64,000 nucleotides of DNA from positions 930,001 through 994,000 of the forward strand of contig CANJKZ010000263.1 in assembly GCA_947471745.1 (NCBI GenBank), written 5' to 3'. This document shows, one piece after another, positions 8,890 to 19,940 of this stretch. Under the pieces are notes generated by a model. That model had not been told where the DNA came from. It saw only the letters and a program-made list of their open reading frames with translations, and searched no databases. How positions within the stretch are numbered: the stretch's first letter is position 1; each line of letters begins with the position of its first letter. The stretch is from Closterium sp. Naga37s-1 (taxonomy: Eukaryota > Streptophyta > Zygnematophyceae > Desmidiales > Closteriaceae). The position numbers and the translations under genes were made by a program.

Positions 8890-10400
8890 GTGCTGAGGGT
8901 GACTGTACATGTATATGCCGCCTGACCCAGGTATAGAGGCTGCTGCTCTAGGTGCTAGTGAGTCTGCTCTCTCTGGTACTACGTCTGCTGAGGCCTTGAA
9001 CACCTTCACGCTTGATTCAGGTGCTTCCCGCTGTTTCTTTCGCGACAGTACCACAGTCACACCACTCCCTGCACCTGTTGCTGCCAGACTGGCTGACCCC
9101 TCAGGGGGCCCAGTTCTTGCCCGTTCCTCCACTGTTCTCCCGTGTCCGGTGGTTCTGTTTGGCTCACTCTCAAATCTTCACCTCCCCTCGTTCTCTACGA
9201 ACTTGGTGAGTACCACTGCCCTCCAGGATGCGATGGTCACTACCACCACTCCTGGGGGTTAGCGTGTGTCGATCTGCACGTGTACGCGGACGGACCGTCA
9301 CCCGTCGGCCTGGGTCGAGTCTGTACATACTGACTACTAAGCCTCCTCAGGTAGCTGCGTCTGCGTCCGCCTCAGGTCAGCTAGCAGCCCCCTGCTCGTG
9401 TCGCCTCCTGTCGGACCAGACTCTCCTTTGGCACCACCGCCTTGGTCACCCCTCCCTGCCACGCCTCCGTGGCATGCACTCCCGCCTCCTTGTCTCTGGT
9501 CTTCCCAGGTCTCTGCCTCCCCTCCCACCCTCGCCTGCCCCTCCCTACCTTCCCTGTGTCGAGGGGCGGTAGCGCGCCGCTCCTTACTCCTCCTCGTTTC
9601 CCCCGACGACTGCTCCCCTGCGGACTCTCCACATGGACGTGTGGGGTCCAGGCCGCGTTCGTGGACAGGGCCGCGAGCGATACTTTCTGCTGGTTGTTGA
9701 CGACTTCTCGCGTTACACCACGGTCTTCCCCTTGCGCAGCAATGGGGAGGTCCCTGGTGTTTTGGTCCCTTGGATCCGCGCTGTCCGTCTCCAGCTTCGT
9801 GAGCGGTTCCACGAGGACCTTCCTGTCCTGCGTCTGCACTCTGACAGAGGTGGTGAGTTTGCCTCCGACCTCTTGCGGGACTTTTGTCATGGGGAGGGCA
9901 TTCGCCAGTCGTTCACGCTTCCGGCCTCTCCGCAGCAGAATGGGGTTGCTGAGCGCCGCATTGGCTTAGTCATGGAGGTCGCTCGTACCTCCATGATCCA
10001 TGCGGCTGCTCCCCATTTACTGTGGCCGTTTGCGGTCCGGTACACTGGGCATCAGCTCAACCTCTGGCCCCGTGTCTCTTTGCAGGAGACCTCGCCTACA
10101 CTGCGTTGGACGGGGGAGGTTGGCGATGCGTCAGTGTTCCGCGTCTGGGGCTCTCGTGCCTTTGTCCGCGGTACCTCCGGGGACAAGCTCTCCTCCCGCG
10201 CCATTCCCTGTGTCTTCCTCGTCTTTCACCCTGACGCACCTGGCTTGCAGTTTTATTACCCCACCACGCGCCGTCTCCTGCCGTCTCAGGACGTCAGGTT
10301 TGACGAGTCGGTTCCGTTTTACCGTCTCTTCCCCTACCGTACTGCCCTGCTCCCCCCCCCCGCCGCTCATCTTCGCTCCAGGTTCCCCTCCGGTAGACCC
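8890..10400 (+). pseudogene. Protease and integrase region of copia A
   Basis: Recognisable parts, in order: aspartic protease motif TLDSGAS (about 9008-9030), the GAG-pre-integrase HHCC segment HHRLGHPSLPRLRGM (near 9430-9475), and the integrase core with DVWGP, LRLHSDRGGEF and QNGVAERRIG (9633-9970). The integrase C-terminal part runs to about 10330. It is part of a broken element. Confidence 0.75.
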
Positions 10401-10479
10401 CCTCCCCCCTCAGGGTCTTGCTCCCTCAGGTGTGTCTCAGGTAGACCCTGTCGAGCCTGTCGAGGTCGCTGACGACTCT

Positions 10480-11320
10480 GGTGCTGCTGGGGGTGGTGCT
10501 GCTAGGGGTGGTGCTGCTAGGGGTGCTGCGTCTGAGGGTGCTGAGCCTGAGCGTGCGGAGCCTGGGGGTGCTGAACCTAGGGTTGCTGAGTCTGAGGGTG
10601 CGGAGCGTGGGGGTGCTGAGCCTGAGCATGCAGAGCTTGGGGGTGCTGAGCCCGAGCGTGCGGAGCCTGGGGGTGCTGAGCCTGGGGGTCCAACGGATGC
10701 CTCGTCACGGCGGGAGCCTCTCTCTCCGCCGCAGCTGCGCGAGTGGTTTGCTCGGCGCTGGAGCCTTCGGAGTGGCGCTGCTGGAGCTGGGGGGCCTGCC
10801 GCTGGAGGCCCTGGAGCTGGAGGCACTGGAGCTGCTGGTCCTGGAGGTGCTGGAAATGCTGGTCCCGGAGGTGCTCGTCCTGGAGGTACTGGAGCTGCTG
10901 GAGCCGGTGATACTGCAAGCGTTGAAGCTGGAGGCGCTGGAGCATGAGGTCCCGGAGGTGCTGGAGCTGCTGGTCCTAGACGTGCTCGGTCTGGAGGTAC
11001 TAGAGCTGCTGGAGCTGGCGGTGCTGCTGGTACTCGAGGTGCTGGAGGTGGTAGAGGTGCTGGAGCCGCCGGTCCCAGAGGTGCTCGTACTGGAGGTACT
11101 GGAGCTGCTGGAGCTGGAGGTGCTGTAGGCACTGCAGCTAGAGACCCTGGAGCTGAAGGCGCTGGAGCTGGAGGTAGCGGAGGTGCTGGAGCTGCTGGTG
11201 CTGGAGGTGCTGGAGGTGCTGGAGCCGCTGGCCCCGGAGGTGCTCGTACTGGAGGTACTGGAGCTACTGAAGATGGTGGTGCTACATGCGTTGGAGCTTG
11301 AGACCCTGTAGCTGAGACCC
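10480..11320 (+). repeat. Gly/Ala/Glu-rich linker repeats between integrase and RT of copia A
   Basis: A 30-bp repeat GGTGCTGAGCCTGAGCGTGC (AEPERAEPGG-type) gives way to degenerate GGTGCTGGAGCTGCTGGA-like units with collagen-like Gly-x-x spacing in one frame. The same layout is found in B, C and D. The long Ser/Thr- or Pro-rich frames on the other strand here are shadows of the repeat. Confidence 0.75.
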
Positions 11321-11699
11321 TGGAGGTGGAGGTGCTGCCCCTGGGGGTCCTGGTGCTGTCGGTACTGGTTCTGGAGGCACTGTGCGGCCGCGACCGTACT
11401 TCGTTCCACTGCTTCGCCAGGTTCTTGGTCTCCCGCCTTCTCCTGGCCTTACTCCTCCCTTACTGTGTGCAGCCGCAGTTACAGCCAGACTCCCCACTGC
11501 TTGCTCCTTCTCCTTACACTGAGCCGACAGACTATCTTCGTGAGCCTCGTGAGCATGAGTCTCGTCCTGCCTCGCGTGTTCGCGCTGTTCGCACTGGTCG
11601 CCGTGTTCCTCGTCAGCGTCCTCCTCCTGTCCCCGGCACGCACCCTATAGCACTTCGTCCTTCCTCTGTTCCATAGCGTGTCCATCAGCCGTCTCCCCC

Positions 11700-13256
11700 T
11701 TTGTCCTCTCTTCCTGACGTTCCTGACACTGAGTCCGACCTTGCTCGTGCTTCCACTCCTACTGTCACACGTCTTCTAGACACTGTTGTCACTGATCCTT
11801 GGTTTGAGTCCACTGCTGCGTCTGCCCTAGTTGCTGAGCTTGTTGACTTTGCTGCTGAGTGTCGTCTCGACTACGCCGCTAGTCTTGTTGTCGACTCTGC
11901 GTCTGAGTGTCCTCCGTCCGTCGGGGGTGAGTGTGCTCTTGGCACAGACGTCCTTGAGGACAGGCAGGAGGACTTTGAGTGCTTTGCAGCTGCTGTACCT
12001 CATCTCGTGTCCATGCTGATTGCACCTGAGGGAGACCCAGATGCACCGGACATCCCGACCCCGCGCTCTTACGCAGAGGCGATTACGGGTCCCTACTCCT
12101 CTCAGTGGCAGACAGCCATGGACGCAGAGATGGCATCCTGGAAGTCCACAAGCACTTACGTCGACGCAGTTCCCCCTCCTGGGGCGAACATAGTCGATGG
12201 CATGTGGATTTTCTGGGTGAAGCGGCCGCCAGGTTCTCCGCCTGCCTTCAAGGCTCGTTACGTTGCACGAGGCTTTAGTCGGCGACAGGGAGTTGACTTC
12301 TTCCAGACCTTCTCCCCTACCCCGAAGATGACCACTCTTCGGGTGTTGCTGCACGTCGCTGCTCAGCGTGACTACGAGCTTCACTCTCTTGACTTCAGCA
12401 AATCTTTCTTATAAAGCAGCCTGCACGAGGAGATCTGGCTGTGCCGCCCACCTGGCTTCACTGGGTCGCTTCCTGCAGGTACCCAGTGGAGCCTCCGGCG
12501 GCCAGTCCACGGTCTCCGCCAGGCGCCTCGCGAGTGGCAAGACACACTGAGGACGACGCTTGCGGCTCGAGGGTTTGCTCCTTCGACTGCTGACCCGTCG
12601 CTGTTTCTGCGCACCGACACTTCACTGCCGCCGTTCTACATCCTCGTGTACGTAGACGACTTGGTTTTTGCCACTGCTGACACTGAGGCACTCGCCCTAG
12701 TGAAGTCGGATCTGCAGAAGAGACACACGTGCAGATCACCCGGGACAGAGCACGGCGCACCATTACCTTGACTCAGTCACACGTGGTGCACCAGGTCCTT
12801 CAGCGCTTTCACTTCCAGTACTCCTCGCCACAGTCCACTCCTCTGCCTACCAGTCACTCGCTCTCATCTCCACCTTCGGACGAGTCCATAGAGCCAAGGG
12901 GCCCGTATCCAGAGCTTGTGGGCTGCCTCATGCACCTGATGACCTGCACTTGACCTGACCTTACCTACCCTCTTAGCATCCAGGCACGCTATGTTGCACC
13001 CGGGAGACACCGACCAGAGCACTGGGAGGCCACTAAGAGGGTGTTGCGCTACTTGTGCAGTACGTCGGGCATGGGGCTCGTGCTTGGAGGACGGGGTCTA
13101 GTTGTCCTCACTGGATACGCAGACGCGTCTTGGGTTGACGACTTGGCTACGCAGCGGTCGTCACAGGGTTACACTTCCAGCCTTGGCTCCGGCTCTGTTT
13201 CTTGGCGGTCTACCCGCTCGTCTTCTGTTCTCAATTCCAGTTGTGAGGCTGAGATC
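11700..13256 (+). pseudogene. Reverse transcriptase / RNase H region of copia A (left of the nested insertion)
   Basis: It carries the copia RT_2 entry (WIFWVKRPPGSPPAFKARYV, ARGFSRRQGVDFFQTF), TYR-type thumb motifs, a YVDDLVFA catalytic site near 12650, and RNase H with GYADASWVDDLATQRSSQG near 13100. It ends at the target site of the GTCGAC-rich element. The region is broken. Confidence 0.75.
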
Positions 13257-13386
13257 TGTTAACGGGAGTGGATTGTTTGTCCCGCCCTTGCTTGGGCAAC
13301 ACCGACGACTTGGTCGGATGTACGGGAGTAGCTGGCGACCATTCACAGTGGGAGAGGTGCTCGACAGGCTTCGTCGAGCTGCAGGG

Positions 13387-13631
13387 TGTCACAATAGATT
13401 TATATCTATTTAGTATAATCTGCATGTAGTGTAGCTGTTGTGTAATTCCCTTGTATGGTGGTGCACCTCTTTCATCTTTGTTAGGTTGCTATATGTACTC
13501 GTGTGCTATAGTGAACCTACAACCATTCTTCAATTCTCCTTGGCACAAACTACTCGACACCCGCTTGGCCTAGGCTACTAAGCCTAGGCCCTTAGTTAAA
13601 CCCGTACTCTAGTTAAGATCGTATCGTAACA
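13387..13631 (+). repeat. Left LTR of the small LTR element
   Basis: A 245-bp repeat opening TGTCACAATAGATTT and closing GATCGTATCGTAACA. The primer-binding site abuts its right edge. Confidence 0.88.
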
Positions 13632-15428
13632 TGGTATCGAGCTACTAAGATCCTACACCTAAGTCAATGGGCCCACCACCGTCTGTCATTATGGCGCGCC
13701 CCGTCGATCGGGCCGTTGTGTAGCCCGTTACGCGCATCGCTGGCCCCACCCGTCGCTCGCCCGTCGTCCCACCGGCCCGCTGTCCCGCTGCTGTTGCGCT
13801 AGCGACGACGACCTGCGCGAGGGCGCTCGTCGCGCCCTACCGTTACGGCCCGAATTCACCCGCGGATCCGCCAGCAAGAGAGCCAGCGGATCCGCGGACC
13901 CGTCAGCAAGCGAGCCAGCGGACCCGCCAACGGACCCGCCAGCACGCGCATCAGCAAGCCCGCCGACGGACCCACCGACGAACCCACCGACGGACCCGCC
14001 AGCGAGCTCGCCATCGGACCCGCGAGCCCGCCAGCAAGCGAGCCAGCTGACCTGCCAACGCGTGCGTCAGCAAACCCGCCGACGGACCCGCCGTCGGTTC
14101 CGCCAGCGCACGAGTCAGCCCGCCGACGAACCCGCCACCCCACCCGTCGCCGACGCGCTACCCGCAACTGCATCCCGCCGCCCGCGCGATATCCGCTGCT
14201 GCAGCCCGTCGCCCGTCCTGCAGCTACTGCCGCCACACCTCCCCCTCTCTCTCTCTCCCACTGCTGGATCAGGGGGTGTGGGTGGGTGAGTCCAGCTGCA
14301 GCACCAGCCGCCCCTCCTCCTCTTTCTCACTCCTGCATCTGCTGCTGTTGGGGGGGAGGTTGAGGGGGTGGGTGATTCAGCTGCAGCACCTACCGCCACT
14401 ACACCTCCACCTCTCTTTCTCCGTCAATGCTGCTGTGGGGGGAAAGGTTCAGGGGGTGTGGGTGGTGAGAGTTCATATGCAGCATCAGCCGCCTCCTCCT
14501 CTCATCCCCTGCCCCGTACCTCCCGTATTGCCCGAGTTCCCCATGCTTGCCCCGTGCCCCACCCGTTTCACCCGTGCTGTCCGTACCCGGTTGTGCCCCA
14601 CCCGTTTCACCCGTGCGTCCCGTGCTTCCCGTGCTGCCCCCGTGCTCCTGTGCTGTCCCCGTGTTCCCGTGCTGTCCCCTTGTTCCCGTGCTGCTCTCGT
14701 GCTGTCCCCGTGTTCCCGTGCTGTCCCCGTGTTCCCGTGCTGCCCCCGTGTTTCCATGCTGCCCCCGTGCTGCCCCGTTCTGCATGTGTCGTGCCCGTTC
14801 CCGTGCCGTGTTGCCCCGTTCAGCCCTTGTCCTGCCCCGTTCTGCCTGTGCTGCCCCGTTGTCCCCGTGTTGCCCCGTTCTGCCCGTGTTGCCCCGTTCA
14901 GCCCGTGTCCTGCCCCGCTCTACCCGTGTTGCCCCGTTCTGCCCGTGTTGCCCCGTTCAGCCCGTGTCCTGCCCCGCTCTGCCCGTGTTGCCCCGTTCAG
15001 CCCGTGTCCTGCCCCGTTCTGCCCGTGCTGCCCCGTTCTGCTCGTTTGTGCCCTACCCGTGCTGTCCGTACCCGTTCGTGCCCCACCCGTACTGTCACTT
15101 CTCGCTCGTGCCCCACCCGGTCTGTGCTACCCGGTCTCGTGCTGCCCGTCACCCCCGTGCGGCCCGTCCCGTACAGCACCTAGTTGCTACCCGAACCCGC
15201 TACCCGTACCCGTGCTCCTCGCACACCGTGCACCAGCTGCGGGGCGTTCAACCGCAGCCGGGCATCTGTTCCACCGCGGTGGTCCAGATGCTGCTTGGTG
15301 GTTGCTGCTTGTCAGCTTCAGAGGGGGGCCCTTGCTGGTGTTCCCACGCCCTGTAATGGGGTTTTACAGGTGTACCCCTTCAAGGGGGGCTCTGCACATG
15401 GTTATGCACTTCAGGCAGATAGGGGGTG

Positions 15429-15673
15429 TGTCACAATAGATTTATATCTATTTAGTATAATCTGCCTGTAGTGTAACTGTTGTGCAATTCCCTTGTATGG
15501 TGGTGCACCTCTTTCATCTTTGTTAGGTTGCTATATGTACTCGTGTGCTATAGTGAACCTACAACCATTCTTCAATTCTCCTTGGCACAAACTACTCGAC
15601 ACCCGCTTGGCCTAGGCTACTAAGCCTAGGCCCTTAGTTAAACCCGTACTCTAGTTAAGATCGTATCGTAACA
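15429..15673 (+). repeat. Right LTR of the small LTR element
   Basis: Same length and ends as the copy at 13387, with about three substitutions seen by eye. It is preceded by the purine tract GATAGGGGG and followed by the target duplication CAGGG. Confidence 0.88.
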
Positions 15674-16555
15674 CAGGGGACCGCTGTGGTGTTGCTGTCG
15701 ACCAGGGAGCTCGACAGCTGCAACTGACTGGTCTGGGCGACGGGTGGGCCGTCGACCAGGAGATGCAGTTCGACCGGGAGGTCGACGGAGTAGTCCGTGG
15801 ACCTGACAAGTGAGCAGCGGTCGAAGAGGCGAGCTCGGCGACAACAGCTGACAGTTCTGGTCGACGGAAGGGGTCCGTCGACCAGGGGGTAGCTCGACGG
15901 GACCTGGTGGTCGACTAGAGGGACCTGGTGGTCGACCAAAAGGACCCGGTGGTGGACCTGAGGCACTTGGTGGATGACCAGAGCACCTGGTGGTGTCCAG
16001 GTCGACCGGGTAACCTGCTCGATGAGTTTTGAGGAGGCACGCGAACGTCGTCAAGGTCGCGATGGCGAAGGCGACTTCGGGCTGGTATCCCGAAGTTGAT
16101 GTGGCTTGTCAGGCGCAGACAACAGCCGACGGATGCCCGACGAGACAAGTCGGGCCAATCGTCTGCGCGCACCTGCGAACGTGCGCACTGGTGTCTTCTA
16201 CGGGGCAACGCTGGACAGCCGCCCTGCTGCAGCGTTGGCATGCCGTCGTCCCGCAGTGTTGGCAGGTCGCCTTTATGCAGTGCTGGCGCGGCTCCTCTAC
16301 GCAACGCTGGCAGGCGGTCGACCAAGCTGTGCTGGTGGTCGACCAAGCTAGCTGCAGAGTTGCTAGGTGCCTGGTGTAGTCATTATTGTCATTGCTTGTT
16401 CAATCATTATGTAATTTCGACTTTGCTAGTGGAAACTCTTGCCGATTTCTCCATGAATGTGCAAGCACTAAGGAACTAAGCAAAGCTACGATCACTCCTA
16501 GTAGTTCGTGCCAACCCCCGTAGAGCTCACTACCGCTGTAGAGTGACTCTCCGCA

Positions 16556-17096
16556 AGATCTACGCAAGGGCCATGGCTGCACAGGAGTTACGCTGGCTCA
16601 CCTACCTGCTGACCGACTTGGGAGAGCCGCCTCGTTCTCCTCCAGTTCTGTACGTCGACAACAAGGCAATGATTGCCTTGTGTCAGGAGCACACACTGGA
16701 GCACATGACGAAGCACATCGCTCTGCGTTACTTCCATGCTCTAGAGTTGCAGCAGCGTGGTCAGCTTCGTCTTGCTTACGTGGCCTCTCGGGCCAACACT
16801 GCTGATATATTCACCAAGGCACTTCAGCCTTGCGATCATCAGCGTTTCTGTACTGTTTTAGGCCTTATGCCTACTTGGTCTCACTTGCTCACTTTGTGAC
16901 TTTGTTTGTACTTTGATCTATATACATATACCTGCATGCTTACACTTGCTATGTTTTGATTACTGTACTGCTTGTTCTCCATTATATAACTCTGCTTGTG
17001 AACTGGCCTTGTGGCCATTTGCTTGTACTCAGAGTGTGTGGTGACTTCGTAATCCACCCTGAGCTTGCTTTGCTTTCCTTGACTGGTCTTGTGACC
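16556..17096 (+). pseudogene. 3' remainder of copia A: RNase H end and trailing region
   Basis: It resumes copia A just after the inserted element, with AMAAQELRWLTYLLTDLGE, VLYVDNKAMIALCQEH and ADIFTKALQPCDHQRF, ending near 16899. The trailing sequence (AACTGGCCTTGTGGCC, CACCCTGAGCTTGC) is shared with elements B, C and D and stops near 17096. Confidence 0.75.
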
Positions 17097-17149
17097 CCTT
17101 GTTATCGTACCAGTGGTTCCCTCACAAACCCGGTACTTTAGACCCTGTT

Positions 17150-17365
17150 GAAAAAACCAGTGACTCTATCGTTATCCTCCGTGAGTGTATGGTGCGTTCC
17201 GCCCACCACCTCTCCACACTCAGGGCAGTGAGACTCCTCCATTGCCCCACCACACTCCCAATCGCATACATGTGCCCATTGTGGCACCGGTACTAGTGAT
17301 TTCCTCCCACGCCTATGACCTTGAAGATGTCAGCATTGTCTCGCTCGTTGATTGCAAAGTACCGA
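17150..17365 (-). pseudogene. RZ-type zinc-finger end of a ZNFX1-like gene, broken (copy 1)
   Basis: The minus strand reads KVIGVGGNH, then YRCHNGHMYAIG in one frame and ECGGAMEESHCPECGEVVGG in the next. This is the RZ-type finger found at the C-terminus of ZNFX1 and RNF213. A TAG (minus strand, plus positions 17293-17295) replaces the conserved Trp of the HWY motif. A one-base shift between the two halves is shared with the copy at 43310-43506. It lies tail to tail with the decarboxylase gene and was separated from it by copia A. Confidence 0.7.
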
Positions 17366-17490
17366 GCTGCCCATCACGAGCGAGTACCCATCACGAAACT
17401 TGTGGAGTAACTTATGAAGAATCGTTTGACAGGGTTTTTTAACCGTGACCTTGAAATAGCCCAAGGACTCGATCCGTCATTTTAACGTCT

Positions 17491-17763
17491 CAAGCGTGTC
17501 AGCCGAACTGACTCGTTTTCGCAAAATCTGTCACTTTTCCTAAACGATCGAGAGGGACCCTCCCTAATAGATGCTTGCTTGTCGGAAATCTAGTAAGGAT
17601 GTTGCTCCAGAAACCCGTCCCTCACTTCATTACTTGCTTCTTACCAATCGGAGCAAAGCGCTAACAAATACGTGTTCCATAGGCTCCAATCTCATGTATT
17701 CTCATCGTCCCTTCTTCCGCCGTTTCCAATTGGTTAATAGACAGTAGGAAGTGCCACTGTCAG
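17491..17763. other. Spacer between the duplicated block and the ankyrin-gene copy
   Basis: No gene recognised. From about 17635 it resembles the sequence upstream of the ankyrin exon-1 copy at 32695 (CCAATCGGAGCAAAGCGCT against CCAATCGAAGAAAAGCGCT). That puts it in the promoter/5' region of the copied ankyrin gene. Confidence 0.45.
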
Positions 17764-19130
17764 ATGGGAAGAGTTGCGTTTGACGACTCAGAAGCTCAGA
17801 GAATGGGAGGCTTCCTCCGCGGAGTCCGCGCCCGCGCAAAGCACTTTTTCCGCCAAACCCAGCGCGCCGCCCGACGGGGTTAGGCCCCCGCGGCGATAGC
17901 GGAAGTGGTGGAAGACATGGCGGACCTCCTCATTCAGGTGCGCGGAAGAGTCTTCTATTCAATTCTCAAAGATGTAGCAGATTCCACACGCAAACTCGTC
18001 TCACCCCCTTCCCGCACAGGTTCTGCCCCCCTTCCCGCACAGGTTCTCCCCTGCGTTTCCCCACTTCCCATTGCTGCCCCTCATCCCCATTCCTTCGTCT
18101 CCGCATTCCGCGACCCGCTTTTGGCGCCCTTTATTCCTCCCTTTTGCTCTTCTTTTTGGCATTGGGTCTTCAGCAACCATCTTTCAGCTTTGGCCTCCCC
18201 TGTCCACCGTGTCCTCCCCTAGCCTCCCCCCCATCTTCCCTCCTGTCTCCCCCCCACCTTGTGAGTAGGTGCGGTACGGGGACATGGAGGACGTGGCAGC
18301 AGCATCAGACGCTGCATAAACCCTGCCCTTGTCCTCCCCTTTATCCTCCCCCTTGTCCTCGATCTTTGTCCATTTTTCCTCCGTTCTACGTGCAGGGGGC
18401 GCCTTACGAAGACATGGAGGACGTGGCAGCAGCGTTTGACACTGCAGAAACCCCGCGCTTGTCCTCCCCCTTGTCCTCGGTCTTCCTCCAATTTTCCTCC
18501 GGCCCGCTTGCAGGGGGCACAGTACGAGGACATGGAGGACGTGGCAGCAGCGTTTGACGCTGCAGAAACCTGCGCTTGTCGCCCCCCTTGTCATCAGTCT
18601 TCCTCCATTTTCCTCCGCCCCACGTGTTTGGGTCGCGGTACGAGGAGATGGAGGACGTGGCAGCAGCGTTTGACGCTGCACAAACCCCGCGCTTGTCCCT
18701 CACCTTGTCCTCCACCTTGTCCTCGATGTTCCTCCAATTTTCCTCCGCCCCACGTGTGTGAGGGCGGGGGTACGAGGACATGGAGGACGTGGCAGCAGCG
18801 TTTGACGCTGCAGAAATCCCGCGCTTCCCCCTCCCCCCCTTGTCCTCCCATTTGTCCTCGGTGTTCCTCCAATTTTCCTCCGCCCCACGTGTGTGGGGGC
18901 GGCGGTACGGGAACATGGAGGACGTGGCAGCAGCGTTTGACGCTGCAGAAACCCCGCCCTTGTCCCCCCCCTTGTCCTCCCCCTTGTTCTCGATCTTCCT
19001 CCGCCCCACATGCAAGGGGCGCAGTACCGGGATATGGAGGACGTGGCAGCAGAGTTTGACGCTGCAGAAGCCCCGCCCTTGTTCCCGCCCTTGTCGTCCC
19101 CATTTTCCTCGATCTTCTTCCAAAAAGGGG
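17764..19130 (+). pseudogene. Ankyrin-repeat gene, degenerate 5' part with seven tandem exon-like units (copy 1)
   Basis: 17764-17937 matches exon 1 of the intact gene at 58378 (GTTTGACGACTCAGAAGC, ATGGCGGACCTCCTCATTCAG then GT). A one-base loss after AGAATGGG shifts its frame, and a TAG follows. Downstream are seven copies of the second-exon motif GACATGGAGGACGTGGCAGC, at about 18281, 18411, 18529, 18645, 18777, 18912 and 19031. Spacing is 116-135 bp. Several carry their own TGCAG-type acceptor and TTGTCCTCCCC-rich intron. The reading is RYxDMEDVAAAFDAAE, the start of an ankyrin repeat. None of the downstream ankyrin exons follows. It is probably a dead partial duplicate. Confidence 0.7.
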
Positions 19131-19940
19131 GTGGGGTTGTATCCAAAAAGGTTCACGGTTCACCCTTGGTGTATATTTGTATCGACTCCAAAGTTGTTGT
19201 CCACACTCTTTGCGTTATCACCAGCAGAGCCCTCTGGCCAGCCCCTTCCACAACTTAGAATTCTTTTCGGTTCTTGTTCTTTTCTTTCCTGCAGACCACA
19301 CACCCGATTGCACCTCACCCTGTCCCACCCCGCCCCACCCCACCAAACTCCTGTTGACCCCAGCAAATGATGTCTCGCATTGCTGCCGGAGCCATCCCGT
19401 GTGATATTCATATAGACTCAATCTCTCCTTAAAAGGTTGTGGGTTTACTATATTTTTTTCAGCTTCAACTCAATTTCGTGTCAGCTTGTACCATCTATTT
19501 GACATCCATATGGTGGAGTATACCTTTCTATTGCACCTATGTTAACAAAGCTAGTGTACATTGCTAATGCCATATTACATTGTATGCATTATCACAATTC
19601 ATGTTAAACTATGGAGAAATCATGTGAAGTGGACAGGAAAAGATAAAACGTGCATGTAGCTTAAGAAGGAATACAAAGTTAAGCAAAATTCTGGGTTAGA
19701 AGGAAGTGTCGTGAGTCAAAAGGAAAGTGTCGTGAGAAAAAGGAAATCATTGAGGGAGATTCTGGGCTGCTCCTTGTACACGTCTTTCACTGAAAATGGG
19801 ATGCTGACATGTGAAAGGTGAGGACTGGAGGGTCAGACACAAGGATCAATATGAGAGGATTAAGGATAGCGGTATTGTGAGCAAGGTCAGCAGCAATAAC
19901 ACAAGCGCAAAGAAATAGGGACAGCTGGACCATCACTCAC
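19131..19940. other. AT-richer non-coding stretch
   Basis: No exon or repeat family was recognised. A short direct repeat of AAGTGTCGTGAG lies near 19705-19735. The polarity of the next recognised exons (minus strand) makes this the downstream side of that unknown gene. Confidence 0.4.

Larger units (their letters stand above)
13387..15673 (+). mobile_element. Small non-autonomous LTR retrotransposon (TRIM/LARD-like), looks structurally whole
   Basis: Two 245-bp LTRs (13387-13631 and 15429-15673; TGTCACAATAG to TCGTAACA) differ at only a few positions. They are flanked by the target duplication CAGGG (13382-13386 and 15674-15678). A Met-type primer site (TGGTATCGAGC, 13632) follows the left LTR and a purine tract (GATAGGGGG) precedes the right one. 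The 1.8-kb interior has no recognisable gag or pol. It is made of repeats such as CCCGTTCTGCCCGTGTTGCC (14520-15180) and GACCCGCCAGCRAGC (13860-14130), so it must rely on another element's proteins. It is the youngest of the three nested insertions. Confidence 0.85.
13257..16555. mobile_element. GTCGAC-rich element, copy 2, inserted in the copia A RNase H region
   Basis: It begins TGTTAACGGGAG and ends CTCTCCGCA, flanked by the 5-bp target duplication AGATC (13252-13256 and 16556-16560). Without the nested 2.3-kb element it is about 1.0 kb, similar to copy 1 at 3132-4231. It shares with copy 1 the start, the GTATCCCGA segment (16086), the AACGCTGG stretch and the GCTAGTGRAAACTCTTGC tail. TG...CA ends, 5-bp duplication and no coding content support a solo LTR of an unseen retrotransposon. 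Confidence 0.7.
6746..17096 (+). mobile_element. Ty1/copia LTR retrotransposon A, broken, with nested insertions
   Basis: It runs from a 68-bp left LTR (6746-6813, TGTCAAAC to TTCTGACA) and a Met-tRNA primer site (TATCAGAGC, from about 6817) through a GC-rich leader, gag, protease, integrase, reverse transcriptase and RNase H. It inserted just 3' of the decarboxylase gene, in ACACTGCCTAC. No right LTR is present: element sequence stops near 17096 and passes straight into host sequence homologous to 43253 onward. Two younger elements are nested near its 3' end. It is related to the tandem pair at 45299-57784 by LTR ends and RNase H. Several breaks are present and it cannot be autonomous. It looks older than B, C and D. 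Confidence 0.85.

Noticed and set aside
13860-14130. CRISPR-like appearance of the GACCCGCCAGCRAGC repeats
   Set aside because: Eukaryotic context, no regular repeat/spacer alternation and no cas genes. It is a degenerate minisatellite.
14276-15439. 387-codon Cys/Pro-rich plus-strand frame in the small LTR element
   Set aside because: It follows CCCGTTCTGCCCGTGTTGCC repeats, is open in several phases, and has no protein motif. Non-autonomous elements of this kind normally lack genes.
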